A stretch of 64,000 nt of DNA from contig NZ_FZNR01000001.1 in NCBI RefSeq assembly GCF_900188005.1, forward strand, positions 186,001-250,000. The letters run 5' to 3'. Numbering within the stretch: the stretch's first letter is position 1; each line of letters opens with the position of its first letter. The position numbers and the translations under genes were made by a program. The notes beneath the pieces were generated by a model, which was given only the letters and a program-made list of their open reading frames with translations, had not been told where the DNA came from and did no database searches. Origin of the DNA: Actinoplanes regularis (lineage in GTDB: Bacteria > Actinomycetota > Actinomycetes > Mycobacteriales > Micromonosporaceae). Positions 43,585 through 52,412 of this stretch are shown piece after piece.

Positions 43585-46025
43585 CGCCGCACCTCCCGGT
43601 CGCCGGGTGACCAAAGCCTCCGAACGGTGGCCCACAGCTGCTCCCACCAGCTGTACTGCGGGTCATCGGCCGGCTCCGGCGGGGCCTGCAACAGTTCCCG
43701 CAGGTCGGTCATGAGCCGCTGTTCCTCGGTCAGCGAGGCGATCTCTTTCTCGATGCGGTCAGCCTCCTTCGTCACCTCGGCCAGGATCCGGCGGCTGACC
43801 CGGTCCTGGGTGCGACGCGGCAGGGCGATCAGCAGCGTGGTGGCGCCGGCCCGCATCGCCCGAAGCCCGGTCTCGCCGGAGAGCTGGGAGCCGACCTCGC
43901 CCGTCAGGTCGTACAGCTGTTCCGCGTCGCGCGCGCCGGGCCAGGCGCTCAGTTCCGGCCACAGCGAGACCGGCTCGCAGCCCTCCCGGAGGGCACAGGC
44001 GACGGTTGCGGCCAGGTCGGCGCGGGAGACCCCGGCCTGGGCGGCGAGCCGGACCGAGCGCAGCCGGACGAGCTGCCTCAGTCCCGGATGGGTGTCCAGT
44101 GCCTGAACGATCAGCTCGTTGGTGCTGTGCCGGTCGAGCAGGTCGGGCCGGTCCTCGACCACCTGGGCGACGGCGTCGAGCACCTCGTCGTGCTCGAAGC
44201 GGCCGGAACGCAGGAGCAGGTCGAGCAGGATCACGGCGTCCTCGGTGGCGTCGGGATGTGCCAGCCACCGGACCAGGTTGAGGCGGACCCGTTCGGCGCT
44301 CTCCGGGAAGCGGGTCACCTGGTCGGCGAGGTACCGGGCGTACACCTCGGTCCGCGCGAAGGGCGAACCGGAGCGCAGCCCGGGCGGTAGCGTCTGCCCG
44401 GAGATCAGCAGTACGAAGTCGGCGCTGGCCCGGCTCGCCGAATCGGCGACCGGCAGGGTCTCGAGCCAGAGCCCGCACGGGTTTCGCTTCGGGGTGTGTG
44501 TCGCGGCGGCGACGAGGTCGGACAGCAGCGTTTCGAGCGCCCGCAGGGCGGGGTGCCGCTTTCCGGCCAGATCGGCGGCGACGGCCAGCCAGTGCGGGTC
44601 GGTGACGTCGGGCCGGGACCCGCGATTCCCCATAACGGCGTCGACCAGCAGTTTCGTCCAGTCGGGCGCGTGGTCGGCGCCGGCAAGCCAGCGTGGCACC
44701 TCGGTCCCGGTGAGCCGGACCAGTTCCGCGCACTGGTCCTGCCGCGCGGTCTGCAGCAGCCGGGCGCGGGTGGCGTCGGCGGCGAGGACGGGCACGACGG
44801 CGGCCAGCAGGGCGGCGACCGGGGCGGTGGCGCCGTACCGGTCGAGCAGTGGCAGCAGGACCCGGTCGGCATCGGCGACCTCGACCGGCACGATCGCCGC
44901 CTCGATCCACTCCGCGGAGAGGGTCTGCCGGCGTTCGCGGTCACCGACGGCGTCGATCAGTAACGTCTCGGTGCCGGGCAGCCACTGTCCGGCGACCCGG
45001 TTCAGGTCCTCGGCGTCGCCATGCTGCAGCAGATGCCGCAGGAAGGCGCCGTGTGCGGGCTTGGGGAGCCGGTCGGTCAGCGTGTTCGTGTCGACGAGCA
45101 GGCGTACCTCGTCGAGTTCGACGGGTTCACGACGCAGCAGGGCGTCGCCGACCTCGGTGAGCCGGTCCATCCGGGCGAGGTAGGCGGTACCGGCCTGGGC
45201 GGCGGCCTTGCCGAGCTTGTGTGACAGTGACGGGGCGGCGGTCAGGTAGGCGACGACCTTCTCGACCGGGTAGATCGCGAACAGACGTTCCAGCATCAGC
45301 CGGTAGGCCTCGGCCTCCGGGAACGCCCGCAGGTCAGGCATCGTGTCCGGGTGGACCAGCTCGGCGTCTCGCTCGGCGGCACGCCCGACCGCGATGATGT
45401 ACGGGCCGTTGGTGTCACGGTTGATGCCGGTCGTCACCACGAGGGTGTTGCGAACCGGTGCGGGCAACAGCGCCACGATCCCATCGAGCAGGCGGGCGGC
45501 CTGCTCGGGTGTGTCGCCGTCCCGGGTGATGACCCGGACCCGGGTACACAGGGCCAGCGCTGCCACGGCGGCCGCCCACCGGCGAAGGTCCGGATCGACG
45601 GTCAGGTCACCGAGGTCCGCCCCCACGATGGGCGGCGGGTCGGTGGAGAGCGCGGCACGGTCGCGGCGGTGTTGCTGCCAGAGGGTACGGGCGTAGCCGG
45701 CGAGCGCCTCCATCCCGGGCGGGCCGGGCAGATCGAGGCGCAGGTAGAGCACCGCCAGAATCGGGCGGCCGCCGACGTCCCTGCCTTCGGTCCAGTCCCA
45801 CCAGCACACCCTGGTCCGCGGATGGGGTTCGGCCGTCGACGCGAACGACACCCACGGCAGTCCGCCCTCGTGGCCGGCCGATGGCGGGTTACCGAGTGAC
45901 AGCGCCCGGATCTCATCGTCGATCCCGCTCAGTTCCTCGCCGAAGCTGCCGGAGTCGATGACCGAGTAGTCGCGGTCGCTGCCGATCTCCTTGCTCCACC
46001 AGGCCCACGCGTCGACCACCGCCAC
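43581..46025 (-). CDS. Large helical protein of the GTPase cassette (GAP1-like?)
   Basis: An 814-residue cytoplasmic protein with no signal peptide or membrane segment. The first 230 residues are mixed alpha/beta (VIDSGSFGEELSGIDDEIRAL, then GRPILAVLYLRLDL); the rest is alpha-helical, probably repeat-like, ending in a coiled coil (about 755-785) and a W-rich tail (YSWWEQLWATVRRLWSP). It begins one base after the GTPase gene stops. By size and position it could match the large GTPase-associated proteins (GAP1 type) described next to bacterial conflict-system GTPases, but I cannot confirm that by eye. It is a likely effector or scaffold for the GTPase. Confidence 0.7.
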   Translation of the reverse strand: MAVVDAWAWWSKEIGSDRDYSVIDSGSFGEELSGIDDEIRALSLGNPPSAGHEGGLPWVSFASTAEPHPRTRVCWWDWTEGRDVGGRPILAVLYLRLDLPGPPGMEALAGYARTLWQQHRRDRAALSTDPPPIVGADLGDLTVDPDLRRWAAAVAALALCTRVRVITRDGDTPEQAARLLDGIVALLPAPVRNTLVVTTGINRDTNGPYIIAVGRAAERDAELVHPDTMPDLRAFPEAEAYRLMLERLFAIYPVEKVVAYLTAAPSLSHKLGKAAAQAGTAYLARMDRLTEVGDALLRREPVELDEVRLLVDTNTLTDRLPKPAHGAFLRHLLQHGDAEDLNRVAGQWLPGTETLLIDAVGDRERRQTLSAEWIEAAIVPVEVADADRVLLPLLDRYGATAPVAALLAAVVPVLAADATRARLLQTARQDQCAELVRLTGTEVPRWLAGADHAPDWTKLLVDAVMGNRGSRPDVTDPHWLAVAADLAGKRHPALRALETLLSDLVAAATHTPKRNPCGLWLETLPVADSASRASADFVLLISGQTLPPGLRSGSPFARTEVYARYLADQVTRFPESAERVRLNLVRWLAHPDATEDAVILLDLLLRSGRFEHDEVLDAVAQVVEDRPDLLDRHSTNELIVQALDTHPGLRQLVRLRSVRLAAQAGVSRADLAATVACALREGCEPVSLWPELSAWPGARDAEQLYDLTGEVGSQLSGETGLRAMRAGATTLLIALPRRTQDRVSRRILAEVTKEADRIEKEIASLTEEQRLMTDLRELLQAPPEPADDPQYSWWEQLWATVRRLWSPGDREVRR

Positions 46026-46026
46026 G

Positions 46027-47106
46027 TCACTGCTCCGACCGGATCGACTCGTACAGGTCGATCAGCGTCTCCCAGACGTTGATCGGGTTGTGGCTGCGGA
46101 TGCTGCCGTCACCGACGACGTTGTTGGAGTCCTCCTCGTCGAACCCCTCGTCCGGGTCGATGTAGAAGCCGATGGACGAGATCACGTGGAACTCCAGGCG
46201 CTCCGGCCGGAACCGGGCGTTGATGATCTCGGGAATCCGGGCGTCGTTGGCGCCGACGCTCTTACGGCAGAGCAGCTCGAAGAACGCCTTGGCGGGGTCG
46301 CCGCTGGCCACGGTCGGCTGCCGGCCCTCGTCCATCATGACCAGGCCGGCGTCCCTCGCCTCGGCGTAGACCACCGGGTCGTCGAACTTGGTCACGCAGA
46401 CCGCGACGTGGTGCGGGAGGCGGCCCTTGTTGCCCTGTTCGGCGAGCTTGGCGTCCAGGCCGCGCATCAGCCGGTTGAAGTAGCGGAACGTCGCCACGAG
46501 TTCCTTGCCGGGCTCGGTGCGCTCCTTGACCGCCGCCGGGATCATCCGGGTCGGGTCGATCAGCAGGATCAGCCCACGGGCGTCGGCGAGCGGGCCGAGG
46601 ATCCCGGTGGTGCCCGGCGCCAGGAAGTTGCCGCCGGGCGGATCGACGACGACCAGCTCGAACTCCAGCTTCTCGCCGGGTTCGAGGACCGAGCGGGCCA
46701 GGATCCGCTTGCGCACCCGGTCGCGGTACTCGCCCCGGATGGTCCACGTCTCGGTCGCGGCCTCGACCGTCGCCGTCGGGAACCGTTGTTCCTCGACGGA
46801 CGCCTGCAGTTCGTCGATCAGCGCCGAACCCGCCGACGGGACGATCGCCCGCCAGTCGCCGTACACGTCCGGGTCGGGTCCGCCGTCGAGGATCGCCGAC
46901 AGGAAGGTCGTCTTGCCGCCACCGGCTCGCCCGACCAGCACGATCTGCGTCTGATCCGCGGACGGCCCGCGGGTGGGCGCGGCCGGCATCGGCCGGGCCG
47001 CCGGCATGGGCCGGGGTCCCGGCATCGGCCGGGCCGCCGGGCGCTGCGGGTTGGTCGATGCTGCCGACTCGGACTCGTACGGGTCCTCACGGAACGCGGA
47101 TGTCAT
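46027..47106 (-). CDS. P-loop GTPase of the cassette
   Basis: A 359-residue protein. A disordered, proline/methionine-rich N-terminus (1-50, with repeated RPMP) leads to a GTPase domain: G1 GRAGGGKTT (59-67), G3 DPPGG (about 155), G4 TKFD (in VAVCVTKFDDP). The DPPG and TKFD motifs fit the TRAFAC-like GTPases found in predicted bacterial conflict systems, which are often paired with a large helical protein as here. ATG at 47106 has AGGAACC upstream. It lies 26 bp after the zinc-ribbon gene. I infer a switch role; the trigger is unknown. Confidence 0.8.
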   Translation of the reverse strand: MTSAFREDPYESESAASTNPQRPAARPMPGPRPMPAARPMPAAPTRGPSADQTQIVLVGRAGGGKTTFLSAILDGGPDPDVYGDWRAIVPSAGSALIDELQASVEEQRFPTATVEAATETWTIRGEYRDRVRKRILARSVLEPGEKLEFELVVVDPPGGNFLAPGTTGILGPLADARGLILLIDPTRMIPAAVKERTEPGKELVATFRYFNRLMRGLDAKLAEQGNKGRLPHHVAVCVTKFDDPVVYAEARDAGLVMMDEGRQPTVASGDPAKAFFELLCRKSVGANDARIPEIINARFRPERLEFHVISSIGFYIDPDEGFDEEDSNNVVGDGSIRSHNPINVWETLIDLYESIRSEQ

Positions 47107-47132
47107 TGTGGTTCCTAGCTTCGTCGGGACGC

Positions 47133-48950
47133 TTACGGGACCGGCTCGCCCAGGGCGAGCCGGAGGTTGATGGGCTCTTCGTCCGGGGCGAGCAGCTGTT
47201 CCAGGACCTCCTGCAGGTGGGGTGCGCTCATCACCGGTGTCCGCGGTGACAGCAGGGCCCATACCTCGTCGGCCCACCCGCCGCCGGCACGCCCGCCGGG
47301 GCCGCCGCGCTCGGCTGCCGGGCCGGTGAGTGCCGGGATGATCTCGGCGCCGGGCGGCAGAGCGGCGACCAGCCGGTCGAGGTCCAGGTCGGCCAGGCAT
47401 TTGATCAGGCTGGGCTTCTGCTGGGCCGGGTGGGCGGGCCGACCGGCGAGCACGACGATCACTTTGCGGGCGGCGGGCCGCCAGTCGAGCCCGACGGCGA
47501 CGGCCAGGGCCTCCTCCAGCGGGGCGGTCAGGCCGCGTGCCGCCATCAGCGGCCTCATCTCGGCGAGCCGGGCCAGCGCGTCGCGCGGGTCGCCGAGTCC
47601 CTGCTGGACGAGGTCGACGTCGAGGCCGCGGCGCAGGTGGTCGCCGTATCCGACGACGGCGGCGCGCACCGAGGCGGTTCGCCCGGCCATCCGGGCCAGG
47701 TCGCCGACCACGGTACGGGCGACACCGAGCCGGTCGGTGACACTGCCGTTCTGGCCGACGGGCTGCCCGAGCTCGACGGTGACCAGCACGTCGACTTCGG
47801 TTCGGCTCTCGTCCAGGCGCAGCAGGTCCTCGAGGTGCGCCGCGGACGCCCAGGCGGCCCGGCCGGGACGCGCCGCGGGGTGGACGATCCGGACGGTGCC
47901 GGGGCCCTCCTGCCGGACGGTCAGCATCGCCTGTTCGCCCGGGCCGAGGGTGAGGGCGGCCACGTCGACGACCGCTGCCGGGTCGGCCGGGTCGGCTCCG
48001 TGCCGGACGACCGGTACCAGGGTCTCGCTCCCGTGCGGCGGCCCGTAGACGACAACCTGCTCGGAACGGGTGTCGCCGGCCGCGACGACGGCCCGGGGCA
48101 GGACCCGCTGCGGTCGGGCCTCGGCGATGCCGGTCGTGCCCGGCCAGCCGAGCAGCACGTCGTAGCCCTCGGGCCGGGGCACCCCGGCCATGATGTGGGC
48201 GCTGAGCCGGTTCAGGTCGGTCAGGCTGCTCTGCCAGGGCAGGGTCAGGTCGGGGGCGAGTCTGCGCAGGGCGGCGCGTGCGGCCTGTTCGAGCAGCACC
48301 CAGCCGGCGGGCGGCTCGACCAGGATGAGGGGCCGGACGACGTGGGCGGCGAGCTGGTCCAGCGCCTCGGCGACCGCGGCACGCCAGGCGGTCCGGCTGA
48401 CCGGGGCCCGGCCGACACCGCCGGCGAGCTGGAACAGCTGCTTCTCGTGGTGGCCGGGGACCTCCGCGCAGACCTGGTTCCACAGTCGAGACCAGACCGG
48501 CGCCAGGTCGGGAATGGAGTCGGCGGCGGTCGAGAGAGTCAGGCCACGGACGTCCACTTCGAGGAACGACATCCGGGTGTGGGCCTCGGTGTCGCGCAAC
48601 GCGTCCACCATGCCCATGAGAGTGACCGTTTTCGATTCCTTGGCGACGTGGCGAGGGCGGCCGTCGCCGGGTCCGGTCCGGACATATTTCACCAGTCGCG
48701 CGTAACCGACCCGTGGATCCGGGTCGAGGGCGACTCCGGCTACCGTCGCGGCCCGCAGATCATATTCCTGCCGAGCCCGGGTGAGAGCGGTGTCGAATGC
48801 CGTTTGCCGGGCTGCCGAAAGTGAACCCGCACGGACGGTGGAAAACAATTCCCAGTCGCACACTTTGCATCTAAGTGGACGTTGCGGAACCTCAATCGGC
48901 GGTTCCGCGCACACTGGACAAGGTCGCCTATCCAGCGACGTTACCACCAT
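47133..48950 (-). CDS. Zinc-ribbon protein with C-terminal VWA-like domain, first gene of the cassette
   Basis: A 605-residue cytoplasmic protein. The N-terminus has a zinc ribbon, CPVC (11-14) and CKVC (28-31). A long middle part of mixed structure follows, and the C-terminal region (about 385-560) looks like a VWA-type fold (VDVLVTVELGQPVGQNGSVTDR, then KVIVVLAGRPAHP) with a degenerate metal site. ATG at 48950. It is the first gene of the five-gene operon and is divergent from the kinase-like gene, 158 bp away. No named family recognised. Confidence 0.7.
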   Translation of the reverse strand: MVVTSLDRRPCPVCAEPPIEVPQRPLRCKVCDWELFSTVRAGSLSAARQTAFDTALTRARQEYDLRAATVAGVALDPDPRVGYARLVKYVRTGPGDGRPRHVAKESKTVTLMGMVDALRDTEAHTRMSFLEVDVRGLTLSTAADSIPDLAPVWSRLWNQVCAEVPGHHEKQLFQLAGGVGRAPVSRTAWRAAVAEALDQLAAHVVRPLILVEPPAGWVLLEQAARAALRRLAPDLTLPWQSSLTDLNRLSAHIMAGVPRPEGYDVLLGWPGTTGIAEARPQRVLPRAVVAAGDTRSEQVVVYGPPHGSETLVPVVRHGADPADPAAVVDVAALTLGPGEQAMLTVRQEGPGTVRIVHPAARPGRAAWASAAHLEDLLRLDESRTEVDVLVTVELGQPVGQNGSVTDRLGVARTVVGDLARMAGRTASVRAAVVGYGDHLRRGLDVDLVQQGLGDPRDALARLAEMRPLMAARGLTAPLEEALAVAVGLDWRPAARKVIVVLAGRPAHPAQQKPSLIKCLADLDLDRLVAALPPGAEIIPALTGPAAERGGPGGRAGGGWADEVWALLSPRTPVMSAPHLQEVLEQLLAPDEEPINLRLALGEPVP

Positions 48951-49108
48951 CCGGGACCCTCTCAGCTCGCCGTCAGGCTACCGACTGTACGAGGATCGGT
49001 GACACATGGGAATGCTTGCACTCTCAACCGAAGGGGTAGAAAATCGCAACCGGAACTAGACCGGCCGTCTGATTGCCGAACTGGATCAAAGGGCGTGGTG
49101 TGGGCACG
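48951..49108. promoter_or_regulatory. Divergent promoter region, cassette / kinase-like gene
   Basis: A 158-bp, AT-richer gap that must drive the five-gene operon and the kinase gene. Plus-strand TTGCAC / AGAAAATC-like stretches are present, but no box pair is convincing. Confidence 0.4.
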
Positions 49109-50707
49109 ATGGCGAAAATGATCATTAGAATTTGCGGCCGAGATCCAAATGCCCCCGAAACGCTCTACCACCTCGGTTCCCCGCTCGCCGAGGGCGGCCA
49201 GGCCGTCGTCTACCCCGGACGCGGCCCGGGGCCCGACGGTCCGAAAGTGACGGTCCGGGTCTGGCGCGGCCCGGCCGCCGGCGATCCCCGGCCCCCGGAG
49301 GTCCAGTACGAGTCGTGGAACAAGGGCGCGGTCATCCTGCGAACCCTGTCCACAGTGCCCGGCATCTGCCGCAGCATCGACGACTTCATCGGCCACGTCT
49401 GGGATGCCGGCGGCCGGCCGGACGGCGAGCCGGTGCCGGTGCAGGTACTGGAGTGGATCGAGGGGCAGAGTCTCGCGCAGCGGATGGACACGGCGCTCGA
49501 GGCGAGACCCGGCGACGAGCTGGACGGCACCGGGATCCTGCGAACGCTCGCCGGCGTGCTACGCGAGCTGAGCAGACGCGGCCCGATCATCCACCAGGAC
49601 ATCGAGCCGAACAATGTGCTCGTCACCGAGGACGGCCGGGCCGTCCTCATCGACTTCACCAGCGCCCGCAACCAGGGTGCGCTCAGCCGGACGGTCGGCA
49701 AGCTCAACTTCGCGAGCCCTGAACTGCTCGGCGCCCTGGCCCGGCAGAACGGCATCCCGTGGGACGTCCCGGACGCGGACACCAGTGTGGCCTCCGACGT
49801 GTTCGGGTTCGGCACCGTCGCCCTGTGCCTGATCAGCCGGGTCTCACCACGTACCGGATGGGTCGCCAACCTGGACGGCGTCAGCATGCCCGCCGAGGTC
49901 CGCGCGCACCTGATGACCGGGGTGCTCGCGCCACTCAGCGAACGGACCCCGGTTCACGGGCTGGAGACCTGGATCGACGACCTCGTCCGGATCCTGCACG
50001 ACACCGGCTGCGAGACGCCCGGCGTCCGGTGGGACCTCACCACCGCTGCCGTCCCATCGCCACCAGCGCCGCCACTTTCGCGGACGGCGCCGTTCGATCC
50101 GTTCCTCGACGAGGCGGATCCACACTTCCGTACCATCGCCGATCTTGAAATTGCGGCCGTCGCCCGGCCTCGAACCGCCGCCCTGCCCGCAGCGCCGCAG
50201 ACCCGCGCCGTTCTGACCCTCGCCGGATATCCCGTCCCCGCACCTCCCCAGGAGAAACCCGCGGTCGTACCCGTCCCCCGGCCCCGGCCGGCCCCCGCCC
50301 CGAGCATCCGGGATCTTCCTGATCCCGAGCCGCCCGGGACGCGGGACCTGCCATCAGCGACGCGGGACCTGCCACCCGCCGGCGTCGAACCGGACCAGCC
50401 GCTGAGCCGGAGGCAGCGATATCTGCTCGGCATCGAGTGCGTCCAGATCCCGGCGGTCGCCGCGGCCGCCGCGTGGGCCGTGTGGATCGTCGCGACCGGT
50501 CGGATCGCCGAGGGCGGCGGCTACGGGCCGATCTTCCTGATCGGCCTGTTCGCCGCGGCGGCCGAGCTGGTGTGCTGGATGTTCGGCCTGCGGGTCGCCG
50601 AGCGCAGCCCCGGGCTGTTGGAGAGCATCGCCTTCCACCGGGCGCTGCACACGCCGGCCGGGTTCGTTTTCGCTTTCGGTGTCCTCGGCTTCGCCTTCGT
50701 CTTCTGA
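49109..50707 (+). CDS. Membrane-anchored atypical Ser/Thr kinase-like protein
   Basis: A 532-residue protein. The kinase-fold domain spans about 15-300: glycine loop LAEGGQAVVYPG, catalytic loop HQDIEPNN (162-169, with D164 and N169) and DFT (182-184) for the metal loop. Two key places differ from active kinases: the ATP-anchoring lysine position reads VTVRVW (R50), and DFG is DFT. It may be a weakly active kinase or a pseudokinase. A proline-rich linker (about 305-430) leads to three C-terminal membrane helices. ATG at 49109 is a tentative start; 49118 is possible. It is divergent from the GTPase cassette and probably belongs to the same pathway. Confidence 0.8.
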   Translation: MAKMIIRICGRDPNAPETLYHLGSPLAEGGQAVVYPGRGPGPDGPKVTVRVWRGPAAGDPRPPEVQYESWNKGAVILRTLSTVPGICRSIDDFIGHVWDAGGRPDGEPVPVQVLEWIEGQSLAQRMDTALEARPGDELDGTGILRTLAGVLRELSRRGPIIHQDIEPNNVLVTEDGRAVLIDFTSARNQGALSRTVGKLNFASPELLGALARQNGIPWDVPDADTSVASDVFGFGTVALCLISRVSPRTGWVANLDGVSMPAEVRAHLMTGVLAPLSERTPVHGLETWIDDLVRILHDTGCETPGVRWDLTTAAVPSPPAPPLSRTAPFDPFLDEADPHFRTIADLEIAAVARPRTAALPAAPQTRAVLTLAGYPVPAPPQEKPAVVPVPRPRPAPAPSIRDLPDPEPPGTRDLPSATRDLPPAGVEPDQPLSRRQRYLLGIECVQIPAVAAAAAWAVWIVATGRIAEGGGYGPIFLIGLFAAAAELVCWMFGLRVAERSPGLLESIAFHRALHTPAGFVFAFGVLGFAFVF

Positions 50708-50758
50708 GGCGGCGGCCTCAACACCCCTTGCCCGTTGTACGCGGAGTGCGGTACCGCG

Positions 50759-52162
50759 TCAGTTGCCTCGGTCGCGCAGGAAGATGTGCGGCAGGACGTA
50801 GTGGAATTCATCGTCCGCACCGGGCACCAGGTTCCGGGCATACGAACTGAACGCCACGAACCGGCCGTCGGCGGAGATCGACGGGTCGCGGCTCTCGTCC
50901 GTCGCCTGCGTGCCGTCGTCGGCCGAACTGGCCAGTTCGATGCCGCCGGTCCGCACGTCTCGTACGAAGATGTCCCACTTGCTGTTCCCGTCGTGGGGAA
51001 CGAGCCCGTCCTGGCCAGACGTGAACGCGACGAACCTGCCGTCGGCGGAGATCGCGGGCCGCACCGTCGGAGTCCGCCCCGGGGTCTCGGCGGGTCGCAG
51101 GAACGCCTCGCGGCTGGCCCAGGTCAGTGCACCGGTGTTCAAGTCGCGGACGTAAATGTCGGCCTGATTGTTGGTGTCCTCGGGGACCAGATTGCCGTCC
51201 GCCTCGAAAGCCACGTGGCGGCCGTCGCCCGAGATTTGCGCGACCAGGCTGGGCCCCGGGGCCTGGGTACCGGCCGCGGTCACGCTGACCCGCTCGGTCT
51301 CTGCGGTGGAGCGGTCGTGCACGAAGACGTCGGCGGCGTGGTTCGTGTCCGGACGCAGGTCCAGATTGGGGGCCGCGGAGACGAACGCGATGTAGCGGCC
51401 GTCGGCCGAGATCGAGCTCTGGGTGACGATGTCGGTCGCCTCCCGGCCGTACGAGTCGACACTGACCCGCTCGGTACGTCCAGTCTGCCGGTCGACGACG
51501 AACGCATCGTGTACGTCGTTGGTGTCACCGGCCACCAGGTTGGTGGCGACCGATTCGAACACGACGAAGCGGCCGTCGCCGGAGAGACTCGGGTTGAAGC
51601 TCTCCCAGTTCGATTCCTCGCCGCCCCTGCCCTGGCTGACCCGCTCCGTGGTACCGGTCTGCCGGTCGTGGACGAAGACATCGGGCCAGCCGTTGGTGTC
51701 GCCCGGTACCAGGTTCGTCGACTTGGAGATGAACGCGACGAACCGGCCATCGGCAGAGATCGACGGAGCATCGCTGTCCCCGGTGCCTTGGTGACCGGCG
51801 GAATCGACGCTGACCCGCTCGAGGGTACCGGTCTGCCGGTCCTGGACGAAGACGTCAGACGAGCGGTTGGTGTCGCCGGGGACCAGTCGCTTCGACGTCG
51901 ACCGGAACGCCACGTACCGCCCGTCGGCCGACACCGAGGGCGAGTCGCTGCTGCTGTCCATGTCGGGCTTACCGTCCGGAGTGACGACGACCGCCGTCGT
52001 AGTGCTCGCGATCCCGTCGGCGTGCGCCGGAACCCCGGCGGCCGCGGAGCCGGCGGGGACCGCTCGGGCGGATGCGGCGGTGGCGGTGAGTCCCACTCCG
52101 GCGAGCAGGGCGACGCCGCCGATGATCGCGCGCTTCAGTGCCCGTGCGGGTCGCATCCTCAT
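50759..52162 (-). CDS. Secreted beta-propeller (PD40/WD40-like) protein
   Basis: A 467-residue exported protein. A signal peptide (about 1-33, AIIGGVALLAGVGLTATAASARA) precedes seven or so blades, each with the TolB-type signature SISADGRFVAF...DTN...DVFVHDRQTG. The regular repeat continues to the C-terminus without another domain. ATG at 52162 with AAAGGA upstream. Likely an extracellular scaffold or binding protein; no catalytic residues are evident. It is convergent with the kinase-like gene. Confidence 0.9.
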   Translation of the reverse strand: MRMRPARALKRAIIGGVALLAGVGLTATAASARAVPAGSAAAGVPAHADGIASTTTAVVVTPDGKPDMDSSSDSPSVSADGRYVAFRSTSKRLVPGDTNRSSDVFVQDRQTGTLERVSVDSAGHQGTGDSDAPSISADGRFVAFISKSTNLVPGDTNGWPDVFVHDRQTGTTERVSQGRGGEESNWESFNPSLSGDGRFVVFESVATNLVAGDTNDVHDAFVVDRQTGRTERVSVDSYGREATDIVTQSSISADGRYIAFVSAAPNLDLRPDTNHAADVFVHDRSTAETERVSVTAAGTQAPGPSLVAQISGDGRHVAFEADGNLVPEDTNNQADIYVRDLNTGALTWASREAFLRPAETPGRTPTVRPAISADGRFVAFTSGQDGLVPHDGNSKWDIFVRDVRTGGIELASSADDGTQATDESRDPSISADGRFVAFSSYARNLVPGADDEFHYVLPHIFLRDRGN

Positions 52163-52412
52163 GATGGAGATCCTTTCGTCGCCGGCCGTCGGTACCGGAC
52201 GTGTGCCACAGACGATCGGTCCACCGAGTTCGGCCGGGAAGACGTGGCGGAGTTGTCCGTACAAGCCCGTACGGCGCTCGGACGGTCGGCGTGGATGCCA
52301 AAGGTCCGACCTATCCCTTCGAAGCCCCGACGACGTGATGTCCCAGGCGTCTGCTCAACTCGCCCTTCCTGGCGCCGACCTGTGCGGGTGTCAACGCGGG
52401 GAAGGGGTAGAG

